NCBI GenBank assembly: GCA_015179125.1 | Contig: WHVA01000170.1 | Location: 1 to 64,000, forward strand | DNA: 64,000 bases | Direction: 5' to 3' | Source of the DNA: Gautieria morchelliformis | Taxonomy: Eukaryota > Basidiomycota > Agaricomycetes > Gomphales > Gomphaceae | In this document: positions 34,697 to 45,314 of the stretch, one piece after another | Numbering within the stretch: position 1 is the first letter of the stretch | Layout: each line of letters begins with the position of its first letter | Notes under the pieces: model-generated | Told to the model about the DNA's origin: nothing | Databases searched by the model: none | Seen by the model: only the letters and a program-made list of their open reading frames with translations | Program-made: the position numbers and the translations under genes

Positions 34697-36628
34697 CTAG
34701 ACACGACGCTTCCTGAACCATACCTCTGCATTTGTGTCAGGTATGGTGTCAGGTTGAATTGGCGTGTCTCGCGTTGTATCAGTCATTTTCAGGTCGTATG
34801 TCAGCACGACATTTGCCAGCATGGCCTTCAGCTCATTGGCAGCGAAAAACTGGTCAGGGCTTTTAGATAAATTTATTCAAAACGACGACATAATACTGAT
34901 ACAGAATCGCTTGACGCACCACATGCCTGCCATGTCCAAAGGCGAGAAAGTCTAAGCTAGTTTCAACCAGTTGGTTCTTGGCCCCTTCCGCCCTCCTCTC
35001 GTATCTGAAACGAACACATTTAAAAGTCTTCGCATCAGGGTACACTTCTTCGTCAAGATGGCGTAGTGCCGACACCGCAGAAATTAACGCTCCCCTTGGA
35101 ACACGAGTCCCGTCTGAGAATGTGAATTCCTGGAGAGCAAGGCGCCCCATTGATACTTGGGCTCAAAGTCAGCGATAAACTCGGTAGAAACATCAAAGTC
35201 AATTGCGAGGTTCACGGGCACCGAGACCGCTGATTCGCTGTGATTCTTTCAAAAAGCTGTATGCGAGACGTCGCCACTTTCGTCCAACCCTCTTCGGCTA
35301 CCGTCGCTTCAACCTCCTCGCGAATAGGCCCGATGTATTCAGGTCGAGAAACATGGTTGAATAATGCGCCCGTGAAACTCAGTGATGAACAAGTCGGCCT
35401 AGGCATGGACCAAGAATTGGTGTGAGGTACAAACCATGGAGCTCGTGTGGATAGCCGCAAAGGTGACCGTCAAAATCGGACGACTGAGATTTTCCACTGT
35501 ACGCTCATCGCCTCTTGCCTCATCCATGAGCCAAGAAAGAATATCAACCTGTAACAAAACATTACTTGTGGTAATATCATGTGGAAGAATTAACCGACCG
35601 GTTTCTCTGGATAGTCAGAACCGTATTCCTCCAATTTTTGCATTCGTTCGTCAATGATGGGTTTAAGATGTCTGAGGGCATCTCGAATGGCATTAGGAAT
35701 ATTTGTGAACAGGCGACCGGCGATCCTAAACAACGCAAATGGTTCAGATCGATAACAAAGTGGCGCTTTCATAACATACGGCTTGAAGAGGTCAGGAAAA
35801 AGAGAAAGTATCGCATTACCCATTACTACGATGGTGAACTTGACATTAAGCGCTGCGAACTCTGGATCGCGACCTTAAAGAAACGTTGACAGTTGTACCC
35901 AAGCGTCTGCAAACAGAACACACATAGTGGGGCGCCAACAGAGGGATTTGAAGTACGAGAGACCCTTTTCATCTCAGTGTCGTAGGCTCTGACTTTAGTC
36001 CAGTCTGCGAGGCGGCAAGCACAGTCAATGTCCACAGGATTGGCAAGGCCTGAAAGCATCGAGGAAGCATTTAACCTACCCTCTGTTGTGGAATAGACTC
36101 TTCGAAATCAAGCACGATTTCTTCCCAGAAGTCTGGAAACAAAGTCCAAAGGTCGCGAGTAAGTTGACTCCTGATAATGGGAATATGGTATGGGTCTGTG
36201 CCCATTCCGGGTCCAACGCTCCAATCGGCAGCCAGCGTCTTCAAGAACGGTCAGAAGATATCCACCACAAAACTCAGGCGCGCACATCTCTGGTAGCTTC
36301 TGCGAACGACAGAACGTTGTCTGGCGCATTGCGGAGTTCATCAGTAAGCTTACACTATGACGTGTGCCACCGGGTCGAATCCGGGACGCGAAATATCCCA
36401 GGCTGATAAGTACTAGAGAAGCCTCAGTCCTGCCGTCACGAGACAAAGCATCCCTGCCGACCTTGGCATAGCCCTCATAGCTCTCCATGATAAAATCTTG
36501 ACCATGCTTGAAGAACTGGATCGCGTCAAGTTACGACGAAAAGAAACCAGCCCTTCCAACGGCTGGAATCAAACGCTACGCATGGGCATGTCAATAATAG
36601 CTCTGAAGGACGAATCTGCAACTACATA

Positions 36629-37827
36629 AGGGCTGCTCAATTCTTCGTTCGGTTCGTTCGGTTCGTTCGGTTCGTTCGGTTCGTTCGGTTCGTTCGGTTC
36701 GTTCGGTTCGTTCGGTTCGTTCGGTTCGTTCGGTTCGTTCGGTTCGTTCGGTTCGTTCGGTTCGTTCGGTTCGTTCGGTTCGTTCGTTCGGTTCGTTCGG
36801 TTCGTTCGGTTCGTTCGGTTCGTTCGGTTCGTTCGGTTCGTTCGGTTCGTTCGGTTCGTTCGGTTCGTTCGGTTCGTTCGGTTCGTTCGGTTCGTTCGTT
36901 CGGTTCGTTCGGTTCGTTCGGTTCGTTCGGTTCGTTCGGTTCGTTTGTGCAAAAGGTCGTTCGGGGTTTTTTCGCAATGAACCGAACTGTAAGAATTGAG
37001 GCACTCAGTTCGGTCTGATTCGAACTGCTGTGTGGAGCTTTGGCAGAGCCTAGATTGACAAGTTTGACTTATGTAAACATGCATAATTACCACTGCGTGA
37101 AGTGAGGAAGCAAGCGAGTTGAAATGCAGCCGGTCGCTGTGGTCACCTCCCAGTTGATTGAAAAATAGGTAGGGGCTGGAGCATATGACAGAGGGATGTG
37201 AAAGTTCCATGACTGAGCCTATGTCATTCCCCATTGCATATTTAAGCATATTAACCAGTTTGGCATGCAAATGAAATCTCACCGGTACATGGACCGGAAC
37301 CATCTGTCTGGCCAATGCAAGGAATGGATAAAAAAACCCTTTGATTTGGGTATAACATCATAAGCCCCCTCTCCCCCTCGCGAACCATTGCCTGAAAGGG
37401 TGTGAGCAATACCAATTAGTCCTGCGCCGATGCTCTCAAGCACAGCTCCCTCATGATTGTCATCCATTTCATGATTATCTAGATCTCCTTCATCCTCTAA
37501 GCTCTCCTGCATACCGAGAATCTGCAGTTGAGCTCCTGCGGCCAGGAGGACGTCCTGGTAATCCTTCTTGCTCATGCGCGCGCAGTCAGCTGAGAGTCAA
37601 TAATTATTAGTTTATATTATTAAGTAATTCACGTGGCCGGGCAGCCGAGGGTGTCGTTTTGCTTCCGCAGCAAAACGAACTGGACGAACTGCCCCAGGAC
37701 CAGTTCGTCCAGTTCGGTTTCCTGCAGAAGCAAAACATGCTGTTTTGGCTTGCTTACAGTCGGACTTGAAAATTTCGACGCGCGACGAGATGAAAAAAAC
37801 GAACCGAACTAAGAATTGAGCAGCCCT
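36629..37827. mobile_element. 1.2-kb TIR element in the P450 pseudogene
   Basis: 1199 bp with inverted ends AGGGCTGCTCAATTCTT (36629-36645) and AAGAATTGAGCAGCCCT (37811-37827); the match continues after one mismatch into GTTCGGTTCG. ATA on both sides (36626-36628, 37828-37830) looks like a 3-bp duplication, and the intact P450 gene has a single ATA there. It holds a long microsatellite, an internal partial copy of its own end near 36977-37011, a hairpin at 37676-37713, and a weak minus-strand frame at 37279-37575 (KKDYQDVLLAAGAQLQILGM). Superfamily not assigned. Confidence 0.8.
36645..36944. repeat. 9-bp microsatellite (TTCGGTTCG)n
   Basis: About 300 bp of a 9-bp unit with two slips (TTCGTTCG at 36781 and 36892). 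It reads as Asn-Glu-Pro or Arg-Thr-Glu repeats on the minus strand, but this is simple sequence, not a gene. It begins exactly where the element's terminal repeat reaches GTTCGGTTCG. Confidence 0.93.
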
Positions 37828-37974
37828 ATAGAGGCTTTTGTGTCGTGTTGAAAAGTATGTGATGAACAAGAGGAGACACGTGACTCCAACCCGGGCATAG
37901 TTGAGGGCAGGTTCAAGACCATCCAATCCGCTGAGAGGGAGGGAGCGTGCCACGGTCACCCTTGGATCGAGGGT

Positions 37975-40159
37975 CGGTGTCCTTATCCTTAACAGAAGCA
38001 CTTGTACACGGCTGATCCCACTTACATAAGTAGTAACCTGCCGGACTGTATATGAGGACATCACCCATTGTCGTTTTCAACTTTACTGTGGTAACATCGG
38101 GTGTGCCCACGTCCACCTCTTCCCAAGGATTGGTTACAATCCTCTTGCTGACGAGGATCATGGACCTCATTGTCTCCCCCTTGTCTCTGTAGTGTGTCTT
38201 TGGGTATACTGAGTACCAGTGCGGTGTGGCCCTGGCATTTCCAAGGAAGTCAATATATGGCTCTTGTATGGCTAGTACATCATAATGATTGGGTGTGCAC
38301 TTAGCTAGCAGGTCTGAGACCACTGTGAGCAATTTGTTGGTGTTCTGTTGTCAGATCTTCAAGTGTTTCATGTGGTATGGGTTGCTGTTCATTCTCAGTA
38401 TGGGTCATTGTTGTAGTCTGCTCCCTGTTGGCATGTGCCCTGGTCACCGCTTATGTTGTACTCGTTGAGTCTTGTTTGCCTGGTCCACTGTCTTGCCCAG
38501 CCTTGGTTGCTGTGGCCTAATCGTGAGTTTCCTCCCCACCGCACACTGCAGGCATTGTCTCTGCTGGTGGTTTGCACCCTGTTATGTAGCCTCTCATCAG
38601 CAAGTGGGAGTTCGTAATATTTCAGGCACCTGTTCTTGCAATTAATTCACTTGGATCTGCCATCTCTACTGCCTGGCCCTGCTGTTCCCATGTCCATGGG
38701 TCATTGCTGGGGGAATACTTGTAGATATTCTTGGGATCTGCCCTTTCTACTGCGGTGCAGGCCCCTATGAAGCTTAGGCATGTCCTGTCCCAGGAGGCAT
38801 GTCCTGCCACATCACGGTTGACACATCTGAATCTGTTGGGGTCAGTTTCTTCACATTCTGCTGTTCTGTGTTCTTTCCCACATGTGCCACATCTGTCTGG
38901 TCCATTGCACTCCACTGCCATGTGCCGGGCATTGTGCTTTTGGCACTTTAGGCATCGCCGTGGTTCATGCTTCATCCTCCTAGCACATGTTCACTTGCCT
39001 GCAATTATTAGCCCTTCTCTGATGCTTTGGTTCACTGCCTCGACAGTTGTAAACTTGGTGATCACGTGAGCTGTTTTTTGTCCCTCTGCTTGCTGGTGGA
39101 TTGGCTTTATCCATCAAGTGAATATCAGGGTGTCAGGCAGGAGTCTTGAGTCTTGCTTGATCCTTTTGATTTCTGCTAATGCTTCTGGTGAGTGACTGAC
39201 TGGAACATGTTCAACTATAACTGATACTGCTCTATCTTTGATTATGGCAGTTCCACTGAGCTTGTCCAAGAAGGCTTTCCTGGTATCCACCTGGCAACCA
39301 CTACATTGTTCAGCTCGACAATGCCGCCATTCATCAGCTTCTTGGCTCCTAGGAACTGAATCTCCATCTCATCGTGTGACCCTTCTATCTGAGCCACTGT
39401 CTCATTAGCCTTAGCAACCAGTTCCTGCTCTGTCAGCTCACTTAAGGTATCACGCACTGCTTCTGGGTCCCTGTCTACAAGTATCTGCTTCTCTTTTGCC
39501 TTGGCCTTCGCTAGGTTGTTTGGGTGGGAGAACAGCACATTACCCTTGAGCACTGCTGCATATGTTGTGGTTGCAGCATCACCACCTGTCTCACCTCCTC
39601 TGCATACCTGCCTGCTGTACGAATCTTCTACCTGCTGGTGAGCTTCCTCCACAGTGACTTTGGCCACCTCGGTTGTGTTTTTGATCACTTCTAGGGCCAC
39701 ATCCACTTTGCTGTAGACCAGGCCTAGTTGGTTCTCAACATGTTGCAGGACGGCATTGTTCCCGGTTCTTGCTGCTTCCTCCAGCATGAGTATCGACACT
39801 GATCGTATCCCTTCTTGCAGCGGCTTTCCTTACATTCTGTGAGCCGGGGATAACAGTATATAGCTCAGCTGTTCGGTTGACATGGCATCATCCTTTGCTA
39901 TAAAGCCGTTTCGGTTGAGGATGTTCCTGGCCTGGTCCCTGTTGCAGACACTCATTCCAGGCTCCACTAGAAGGTCTGCTCTGGTCTTGTTGCTCACTTG
40001 GTGGCTGCTGTATCGCGTTCTGGGCTGTGACGTGGCGGGTGGGGGAGGGTCTGTGCTCAGCGACATGGGTTTTTTCTTCCACTTCTTTTTGTGGAAGTGT
40101 GGATGGAGGCAAATGGTTTTGGATGTTTTGTGTATGGTGGTTAGCGTGAGAAAGTTCAC
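37975..40159 (-). pseudogene. LINE 5' part: ORF1 (Gag-like) and start of ORF2
   Basis: Reading leftwards from about 40159: SLSTDPPPPATSQPRT, then LMLEEAARTGNNAVLQ, EKQILVDRDPEAVRDTLSELTEQELVAKANE, and a double zinc-knuckle block RCLKCQKHNARHMAVEC/CGTCGKEHRTAEC followed by FRCVNRDVAGHASWDRTC and YKYSPSNDPWTWEQ. This is the standard ORF1 of Agaricomycete Tad-like LINEs. ORF2 starts near 38360 (QQNTNKLLTVVSDLL, NHYDVLAIQEPYIDFLGNARAT, WYSVYPKTHY) and is lost after GDVLI near 38045, where P450 exon 1 sequence begins. Frames change between blocks, and a TGA stands where the family has Trp (LKI-stop-QQN). LINEs are normally 5' truncated; this one keeps its 5' end and has lost its 3' end. Confidence 0.75.
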
Positions 40160-40291
40160 CCAGTATCATTTTTTTTACCCAAGGATCCATTGTAAGCCAT
40201 TTTATTATAGAACCTCATATGACTACTGATAGCGCATGCCGCCACTGCACCGGGCATGTGAAAGCAGCCAACTATTCCAATCATCGAATGC

Positions 40292-40785
40292 ATGTCCATT
40301 CCATCTCCCTCTAACATGGACAATCTGGTCGACTCTAAGCCATATGTCCTGAGTACTGTTGATGACATGGCCCATGCAGTTGATAGGGATGGGGCTAAGC
40401 CGGTGCCTAAGGTGGACAGCACCAACAAGGTCTCAAAGAACTCTGGTGATGATGCAACATATTACCCCAGCAAGACATCCAATTCACCGCTGTAAGTTGT
40501 ATTCATTCATCTACTTAGCATAACGATTATTTGACATTTTTTGGCTGCTCAGGAACTTGTTCTCTATTAACAATTGCCTTGCCAATCAGGAAGCGAAGGT
40601 TAGGTCAATGAGGGGTGGTGTCAAAGAAGCATTCGGGAAGCTCTCAGAAGCAGAGAAGGAGGTGAGTTAAAATCTTTATTCTGTTATGCCAGTGTCTCAT
40701 CTAGGTACAGTTCTACAGTGAACTCAGCAAAACGGACAAGTCATACAAGATGTTGCCCAACATGAAGGGCTCCAAACCGAACTGA
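40292..40785 (+). CDS. Short spliced gene or gene remnant, unknown
   Basis: Three exons join in phase: 40292-40493 (MSIPSPSNMDNLVDSKPYVL.., donor GTAAGT), an exon after CTGCTCAG at 40551 (NLFSINNCLANQEAKVRSM.. to SEAEKE, donor GTGAGT), and an exon after CATCTAG (VQFYSELSKTDKSYKMLPNMK) ending TGA at 40785. About 115 residues, charged, with no recognised family. Its last exon lies over the 3' end of the minus-strand reverse transcriptase frame, so it either predates or overlaps that element's edge. It may be a remnant of a longer protein. Confidence 0.45.
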
Positions 40786-41477
40786 TCAACCTGATATTGC
40801 CCGTGAGCTAGGTCCCAGTCGAAGCCTATGTACTGCTGGATGGTTGCTAGCTGGCAGAGCTTCTCTGCTCTCCATGGCACTCCTATACTTGCTGTCAGGT
40901 CCATAAATTCTTGTTCCATCCAGGTGTCCCCTGGCAGCTTTATAATGAAGAAATCATCTACCCACTTTAGCAGTGAGCTGATTTCAGACTTCTTGTAGAT
41001 TGCCACTAACATGTCTGCTACTGAACCGAATACTCCTGCACATGATGCTAGCCCAAACATTACTGCCCTGTCCATGTACACCTTGTCTTTCCAATGTATG
41101 CAGATGGCATTTTGCTGAGCTAGTTGGATGGGCGTTAGCTGGTATGCTGCTGAGATGTTGAACATTGTTGCTAGGCAGCCTTCTGGTAGTGACAGTATTA
41201 GTACTGAGGTGGTGTTGAATGTTCCCCACACTGTGGGGAAGTCGCTGGCTCTGATTCCTACATTGATTGATTGTATGAGTTTGTTGTTTGGGGGAAAGGA
41301 TAAGTCCTGAATGAGGTGCATCTTGTCTGAGTTGGGTTTGGGTACAAGGCCTAGGGAGATGACCGGAACAGGCCTATTTGCCGTTCTCGCTCTTTGTGGC
41401 GCAAAGGCCTTCAAATAGCGACCAGCTGCTTGTTCACCAGCTATGTACAAGTCTATGAACAAGGGATCAATCTTCAA
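40786..41477 (-). pseudogene. DIRS-like reverse transcriptase
   Basis: Open frame with RT motifs of tyrosine-recombinase retroelements: GLVPKPNSDKMHLIQDLSFP, TMFNISAAYQLTPI, AVMFGLASCAGVFG, the active-site region LLKWVDDFFII, and a GFDWDL block. Motif order and spacing are those of DIRS/Ngaro-type RTs rather than Ty3. It is truncated at about 40790, where the RNase H domain should follow; RNase H of the same type is found instead on the other strand at 43440-44223. Upstream on the same strand lies a matching Gag-like zinc-finger protein. Confidence 0.75.
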
Positions 41478-41639
41478 GGAGTTGTGGTTTGCGAAATAAG
41501 TGTGTCTGTGTCAGCAGTGTGTGTATCCCAATGTCAAATCCATTTCTTATACCATCTACTACATGCTTCCACTCACTCAATATTCCTAGCCTATCTAGGA
41601 GGTTTGCTGCCTTGGGGCTGATAGTGGCATGATCTCCTG

Positions 41640-43268
41640 GCATGGGTCAGTACTGGGGCTTGCAGCCACTGGCACCATGTGTGGTTTCACCGCAGAGGCT
41701 GCATGCATGAGTGTTACGCCCGTTCCGCTCAACCATCTCCACCACCTCTGGATTTCCTCCGCACCACCTCCAACTCTATTCCGCAACATCCGCAACATCC
41801 GCAACCCTCTACCTCGACCCCTTGTTCTTTCAGTACCCCTGGCCACCTCCAGTTACCGGCCCCTGTACTCGACCCTGAACACAGCAAGATACCAGTTCTG
41901 TACTTCCGTTTGTTCCGATGCCTATTGTACTTACACACCTTGTTCTTTGCCATTGTACTTACTCTACCCTGCACCCCCCTTGTCATCCCCTTGTCCCACA
42001 TTAGATACTTGCCCCATATGTCCATCTGATTCCCACCCTCACCGGAATTTGCTTAGTACCATACTATTACCTGTTGCTTCAGCTCTTTGTATAAAAGCCC
42101 TCTTGTATGCCTTCATTTCTGCAATCAGATAATCGACTTCGATACGTGAATCCCTTCGCACTATCTCCTGTTCTTAGTACAGTGGGTTTTGCTAGTCTTG
42201 TCTCCCTCCTCTCTCGATACTCTGTCCTCCACCTCTTCTGCCTCTTCCGACCTTTGTTCTCCGACCCTCGACCCTTGACCCTCAGCATTCTGTTCTTGAC
42301 TTCCGCCTTCTCTGACATCCGGAAGTCAAATCCGAAATACTTAGGACAGTAGTTCATCAGGGGTGCAACATATAAGTTGAAGCCATTGTCCTTTCCAGTT
42401 CCGACCTCCAGGATTTCCGATACGTAACAATGAGCATTATAGCATGCAGCTCCCCACCTGCAGGTGGATGTTCTGGACCAGTTGAAGCAGTATTGCTTGC
42501 CCAATGGGGCAAGCAAGGTATGCTCATCCTTGGTGCTTTGCCAAAGAGCGGCTGTTGGCTTTCCAGCAGTCATTTGGTTGGCTTTGCATTCTGTTGGTAG
42601 GTGCCTTGCAAGCCCGCATCGAAAGCACAGCAGGCGGTCTGGTTTCGCTCGCTTGCAGTGCTGATATTCCTGGTGATCTGCTGGAACCTGGCGCTTGGGC
42701 AGCAGTGGGTATAGCATGGATGTCTGGTGCATCGTTGGTGGAGGTGGCACTGTCAGGAGGGCTATCCTGGTTGCCATGATTGTGAGTGCATCAGTATCTA
42801 GCATGGATAGGTTGTTGGCCAGGTTATGGGCTACTGCCTATGCTGTTGTATGTCATACTCTACTGCAACACTCCAGGAGTGTGAGTGGGCTAGCTCCATC
42901 ACAATGGCCTTGTGTGATGCTAAGGCATCTGCTCTTTTTCGACCCCAGTAGAACTGTGTCCTTTCTACCACTGTCTTGGACACTGTGAACCAGTCGACCA
43001 TTGAGATGGGCTTCTTGCTTCACTTGTTCAGTCCTTTCAAGATGATGCTGCCTTGGGCATTGAACATGTATTCCTCTTCACCTCTGTCCGCTTTCAGGCA
43101 TGCAGTGGTGGACAATGCGGTGTACGGAACGTAGTGGAAGGTTTTAAAGGCATCATCCACCCTGGGTGGGCTCACTGTGGGGTTCAGTTTGTCAATCACA
43201 TGGTATATATGTTTGGGATGGGGATGCGTTATGTGTGTGGATGATGGATTCAGGTGGCTCATTGCCAC
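41640..43268 (-). pseudogene. DIRS-like Gag/zinc-finger ORF, split by a solo LTR
   Basis: Frame blocks from 43268 downwards: VPYTALSTTACLKADRG, EEYMFNAQGSIILKGLNK, SMVDWFTVSKTVVERTQFYWG, ADALASHKAIVMELAH, DTDALTIMATRIALLT, then zinc knuckle CFRCGLARHLPTEC, YCFNWSRTSTCRWGAACYNAH and, after the LTR, ACSLCGETTHGASGC. A C3H-like finger plus CCHC pair of this kind marks the first ORF of fungal tyrosine-recombinase retroelements. In-frame stops at 43018 and near 42847 and the LTR at 41713-42429 make it a pseudogene. Confidence 0.72.
41713..42429 (+). mobile_element. Solo LTR, TGTTACG family, inside the DIRS-like Gag
   Basis: 717 bp, TGTTACGCCC..GATACGTAACA, target duplication ATGAG at 41708-41712 and 42430-42434. 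It splits the zinc-finger region between CYNAH and ACSLCG. Confidence 0.9.
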
Positions 43269-43439
43269 GGCAGTGGGTCAGGCCTATCGCCCGGACATAT
43301 ATGTCTATGGCTGGCACTTTGCCCGCAACAGTATGGCCTATCACCCATGATGTTTGGCCTATCATCAGTGGGAGCAAATGGGCCTATTGCCAGCTCTGAT
43401 ATAGGAATGGGGGGGTGGGCTCGTGTATGTTCAGTGCAT

Positions 43440-44223
43440 CACATTGCTGAGAGAAAAGCTAGCCAAAACACTATAGCTACTAGAAGATTGGTGCAAGGCC
43501 AACACCAAGATGGCCTCACAAGCAGCAAGTCTGCATGGAAAGCTGGTTCACATTTCATGCATATTCCTGCTCATCAGGCCATTTCTGAAGGCCATCTCAA
43601 TGTTCACCCAGGGATTCAGATCTCCCTGGACGAGGCTGCAGCCAACCCCATCTTTGCTGGCCAACCTCTTGTGGGTGAGGTTCACAGTACAGTAAATGCC
43701 CAGTGAAAGACCCCTACATTCTCCAGAACCAATAGACATCAGCTGGTGGGGAGATGCGAGCACATCCTTTGGCATAGGAATAATCATTGGCGCCCACTGG
43801 CCAGTATGGAAATGGGCCAAAGGCTCCAAGGTGGGACCGAGGCAGGTTTGCAACATAGGATGGGCAGAAGCTGTTGCTGTAGAGCTGGACCTTCAAGCAG
43901 CCATAAAGCTGGGGTATGGCAAGCCAAGACAGGATGCCAAGAACACATACCTAGTCAGATCGGACAACACTGGGGTGGTAGCAGTAACCAACAGAGGTCA
44001 TTCAAAAAGCAAAGAAACAAACCACATACTGAATCACATGTACCAATCACAGGCAACCAACGACATGCGCCTATCAGCAATCTATGTATCCTCCAGAGAC
44101 AACATCGCTGACACACTGTCCCGGGGTGACATACAAACCTTCCTGTGTGGTTTCCCAGGTATAGCCCATCGTATCAAAATCAACCTCCCGCCCCATTTAG
44201 CAGCCCAACTGACTGCATGGTAA
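43440..44223 (+). pseudogene. DIRS-like RNase H region
   Basis: HGKLVHISCIFLLIRPFLKAISMFTQGFR, then SLLANLLWVRF, an in-frame TAA at 43693, SPEPIDISWWGDASTSFGIGI, HWPVWKWAKG, IGWAEAVAVELDLQAAI, RSDNTGVVAVTNRGHSK and IYVSSRDNIADTLSRG. This is the RT-linker and RNase H of tyrosine-recombinase retroelements; the D-E-D residues are in WWGDAS, AEAVAVE and RSDNTG. A stop also lies upstream near 43471. It precedes the recombinase gene on the same strand by a few bases. Confidence 0.75.
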
Positions 44224-45173
44224 TGATGCTGACAGCTACCGTGATCACAGCCCCGCTGCCCTATGTGGCTGACAACACCACATGGCTCAAGCTCACACCG
44301 TCACCGCTCGGCCCTAACTGCAGGGTGAGCAAGCACATCTTCCAGTGGAAGGGCATTTTCCAACCCCTGGGATCAACTATCAATGCACCGCTCATCAAAG
44401 CCCTCGCAGAGCTTGCTGCATACAAATATCTGCAAGGCACAACCAGCTACAGAGCTGGGCTCCATAAATTCCACATCTTCTGCGATACATTCTCAATCCC
44501 TGAATCAGAACAGCTGCCTGCGTCATTCAGCACCCTCCACTCATTTACCTTGTGGGCATCCACAGACCTGGAAGCCATAGGTGAACTCATTGTCGACAAT
44601 ACGCCAACAGAGCCAGTATTGGTGTCGGTGGCCAAAAAGTACCTGGTGGCCATACAAGCATGGCATCAGGTGCAAGGCTGGCCACCCCCACTCACAGAGG
44701 ACAATCTAGAACACATCCACTGGTTGTTGAGGGGCCTAGAAAACATACAAGCGAGCAAACACACCAGGCCACCCTGCCCACCCGTAACACTCTCAATGCT
44801 AATGACGCTAAAGGTGAACCTATACCTGAATGTGCTGTTCGACGCATGCATCTGGGCGATGGCAGCATGCGTGTTTTGGGGAATGATGAGATTTGGCGAG
44901 GTCTCAGTCCACTCGCCCACCACGTTCTATGAAAAGAGGCACCTAAAATGTCAGGACGGCAAGAGCTACGCACAGCTGGATCTGCTATCAGCCAAGACAG
45001 CCAAACTGGGAGAAAAGCAGTCAGTATTCCTCACGACGCAAGGCAACCTATGCCTGATGGAAGCACTCACCAACCTGGCACGCGTAGTGCCAGCCCAACC
45101 CACGGATCTGCTGTTCACGTGGAGGGATAGCAAAGGCAAAGCCAGGCCCATGGTCAAAGCACGTGCAATAGAG
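44224..45173 (+). pseudogene. Tyrosine recombinase, N-terminal and core part
   Basis: The frame follows the RNase H stop. It has a SAM-like N-terminal domain (KYLQGTTSYRAGLHKFHIFCDTF, PASFSTLHSFTLWAST, WPPPLTEDNLEHIHWLLRGLENIQ). The catalytic core begins with VFWGMMRFGEVSV (first catalytic Arg), then HLKCQDGKSYAQLDLLSAKTAK, LCLMEALTNLARVVP and LLFTWRDSKGKARPMVKARAIE. After the Glu codon at 45171-45173 the sequence becomes unrelated. The family's HSFRIGG box is not seen anywhere; the tail with the catalytic Tyr is at 56847-56975. Confidence 0.78.
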
Positions 45174-45314
45174 TGTTTATGTTACCAATAAATATGAGCT
45201 TGGAATATTCCGGCATTGCTAATAACGATTAAGTAACCATGGGAATTTACTAACTCAAATCGCATCCAGTCATGCCCACACCACTGTCGCACTCTCAAAG
45301 CTCTAGCGATTTCC
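45174..45314. other. Left edge of the insertion in the recombinase gene
   Basis: TGTTTATGTTACCAATAAATATGAGC.. starts abruptly after the recombinase frame. It presumably contains the terminus and 5' leader of the Harbinger-like unit. I could not match it to a right-hand terminal repeat. Confidence 0.35.

Larger units (their letters stand above)
34697..37960 (-). pseudogene. P450 pseudogene, tandem copy
   Basis: Same exon order and roughly 75-80 percent identity to the gene at 31935, from VWFRKRRV (TAG 34697) up to an exon 1 remnant near 37960-37831 (GLEPALNYARVGVTCLLLFITYFSTRHKSLY). Damage: (1) a 2-bp loss just before the last intron removes the haem cysteine codon phase (FGHGRHV); (2) the SRMRKLDSF stretch is reduced to SRIQLF by an 11-bp deletion near 35262; (3) a 1.2-kb TIR element at 36629-37827 splits exon 1 from intron 1; (4) the start codon region is replaced by LINE sequence. 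Confidence 0.82.

Noticed and set aside
36645-36944. CRISPR-like regular array
   Set aside because: It is a continuous 9-bp tandem repeat with no spacers, in a eukaryotic genome.
36569-37315. Long Asn-Glu-Pro/Arg-Thr-Glu repeat proteins on the minus strand
   Set aside because: They are translations of the 9-bp microsatellite, open in several frames because the unit is a multiple of three.
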